A stretch of 5,834 nucleotides of DNA from Nitrospira sp. (GTDB lineage: Bacteria > Nitrospirota > Nitrospiria > Nitrospirales > Nitrospiraceae): the NCBI GenBank assembly GCA_015904075.1, contig JABMDH010000046.1:5098-10931 (forward strand), written 5' to 3'. A program made the position numbers and the translations under genes. The number at the start of each line of letters is the position of its first letter. Positions within the stretch are counted from its first letter, which is position 1. A model generated the notes under the pieces. That model saw only the letters and a program-made list of their open reading frames with translations, did no database searches and had not been told where the DNA came from. Below are positions 5,125 to 5,834 of this stretch, in pieces.

Positions 5125-5760
5125 ATGGTAGTCATCATGAAATGGTGGTTCGGGCAATACTTTAACGTGTTGGGTGGTGCCCTGCTTCTTGGCACCGTTC
5201 TTACAATCGGAGCAATCGCCGTAGTATTCGGCGGTGAGCACGCCCTCTCCAGGACCGAGTTCTGTGTGAGCTGCCACTCCCAAACCTACCCATATGAGGA
5301 GCTAAAAAAGTCGTCCCACTATGGGGCTCTTGGGGCGGATCCAGGCTGCAAGGATTGCCATGTTCCCCAAGGCTTGGGAAATTTCCATCTGGCCCTCTGG
5401 ACCCACATCAATGATGGGACTAGGGCAGTCCTCGCGGAGATGAAATATGACTACTCTACAATAGAGAAATTTAACGAGCGCCGTCCAATCATGGCGCACT
5501 ATGCGCGCATGTCCCTCAAAAATTTGGACAGCGTCACCTGCCGGGAGTGCCACAAGAACACCAAGCCACCTGGAGCATCGGCGAAGGCCGCACACCAAAA
5601 GATGGAAACCGAAGGCGCCACCTGCATTGATTGCCATCAGAATCTCGTCCACAATAAAGTCCCGGAGAGCGATCTCAATGCGAGTCGAGTTCAGGGTGTG
5701 ATGGTCTTGAAAGAAGTGCAAAAAGAGACGGAAGACAAGGATGAGGATGAGAAGGACTAG
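5125..5760 (+). CDS. NapC/NirT/NrfH-family membrane-anchored tetraheme cytochrome c
   Basis: Proteins of this family take electrons from the membrane quinol pool and pass them to periplasmic reductases such as nitrate, nitrite or TMAO reductases. The 211-residue product has one N-terminal membrane anchor (about 14-36) and four heme c motifs: CVSCH (47-51), CKDCH (75-79), CRECH (139-143) and CIDCH (167-171). Family landmarks include PYEELKKSSHY, KDCHVPQGLGN and MAHYARMSLKN. The first motif is followed by Ser-Gln where many relatives have x-Met, so heme 1 ligation may differ. The tail (about 196-211) is highly charged and ends in an Asp/Glu/Lys run. No clear Shine-Dalgarno site precedes the ATG at 5125; an ATG at 5137 would give MKWWFGQYF and is an equally plausible start. 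The partner reductase is not in the window, so napC, nirT and nrfH cannot be told apart. Divergent regulators and operator-like repeats suggest it is their target. Confidence 0.88.
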   Translation: MVVIMKWWFGQYFNVLGGALLLGTVLTIGAIAVVFGGEHALSRTEFCVSCHSQTYPYEELKKSSHYGALGADPGCKDCHVPQGLGNFHLALWTHINDGTRAVLAEMKYDYSTIEKFNERRPIMAHYARMSLKNLDSVTCRECHKNTKPPGASAKAAHQKMETEGATCIDCHQNLVHNKVPESDLNASRVQGVMVLKEVQKETEDKDEDEKD

Positions 5761-5834
5761 TCTATTCTTCGTGACCCGTCTTAATACACAGTCAACATGA
5801 CGTTGTCCAAATGATAGTAAAACACCACCAGATG

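Noticed and set aside
5832..5834. ATG at the extreme right edge as start of a reductase gene
   Set aside because: No ribosome site precedes it and no codons follow within the window, so it cannot be supported.

Overview
The window looks like chromosomal DNA of a Gram-negative, respiring, c-type-cytochrome-rich bacterium. The exported diheme peroxidase, the membrane-anchored tetraheme cytochrome, the OxyR-type regulator and the style of the MerR/B12 regulators together resemble Nitrospira (Nitrospirota). That assignment is inference from protein character; there is no rRNA or other marker gene here.

Left half (1-2816), an oxidative-stress module. A minus-strand gene for an exported diheme cytochrome c peroxidase (186-1247) ends at a long hairpin terminator (112-150). 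Upstream of it on the same strand is a 79-residue exported protein of unknown function (1529-1768). Divergent from both is a LysR-family regulator of OxyR type (1908-2816). It keeps the OxyR redox cysteines at exactly the E. coli positions (199 and 208) if translation starts at 1908. The 139-bp divergent control region holds an ATAG-N7-CTAT element and a GATAAG-N5-CTTATC dyad, which fits OxyR control of itself and of the small exported protein, and perhaps of the peroxidase.

Middle (2817-3165). This 349-bp non-coding stretch lies between the 3' ends of two convergent units and carries one strong bidirectional terminator (2992-3037).

Right half (3166-5834), a candidate light- or B12-responsive module. 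Two tandem paralogous MerR-type regulators with C-terminal cobalamin-binding domains (about 91% identical over about 285 residues) overlap by 4 bp (ATGA). Both carry the W-x9-EH motif with W-H and the ExHxxG motif known from CarH-type adenosylcobalamin photoreceptors. The upstream copy has a complete helix-turn-helix. The downstream copy has lost or replaced the first DNA-binding helix. Divergent from them is a NapC/NirT/NrfH-type tetraheme cytochrome (5125-5760), a predicted membrane quinol dehydrogenase whose terminal reductase partner would lie outside the window.

The short intergenic region (5007-5124) contains two back-to-back sigma-70 promoters with TTGACA -35 boxes and 17-bp spacers. 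It also holds four copies of an 11-bp element (ACATTGGACAT-like): one inside the regulator promoter and three in direct orientation, 21 and 22 bp apart, over the cytochrome promoter. The simplest reading is that the CarH-like protein represses itself and the cytochrome gene, with release by light or by loss of adenosylcobalamin. This coupling of a B12/light sensor to a respiratory quinol dehydrogenase is the most interesting point in the window.
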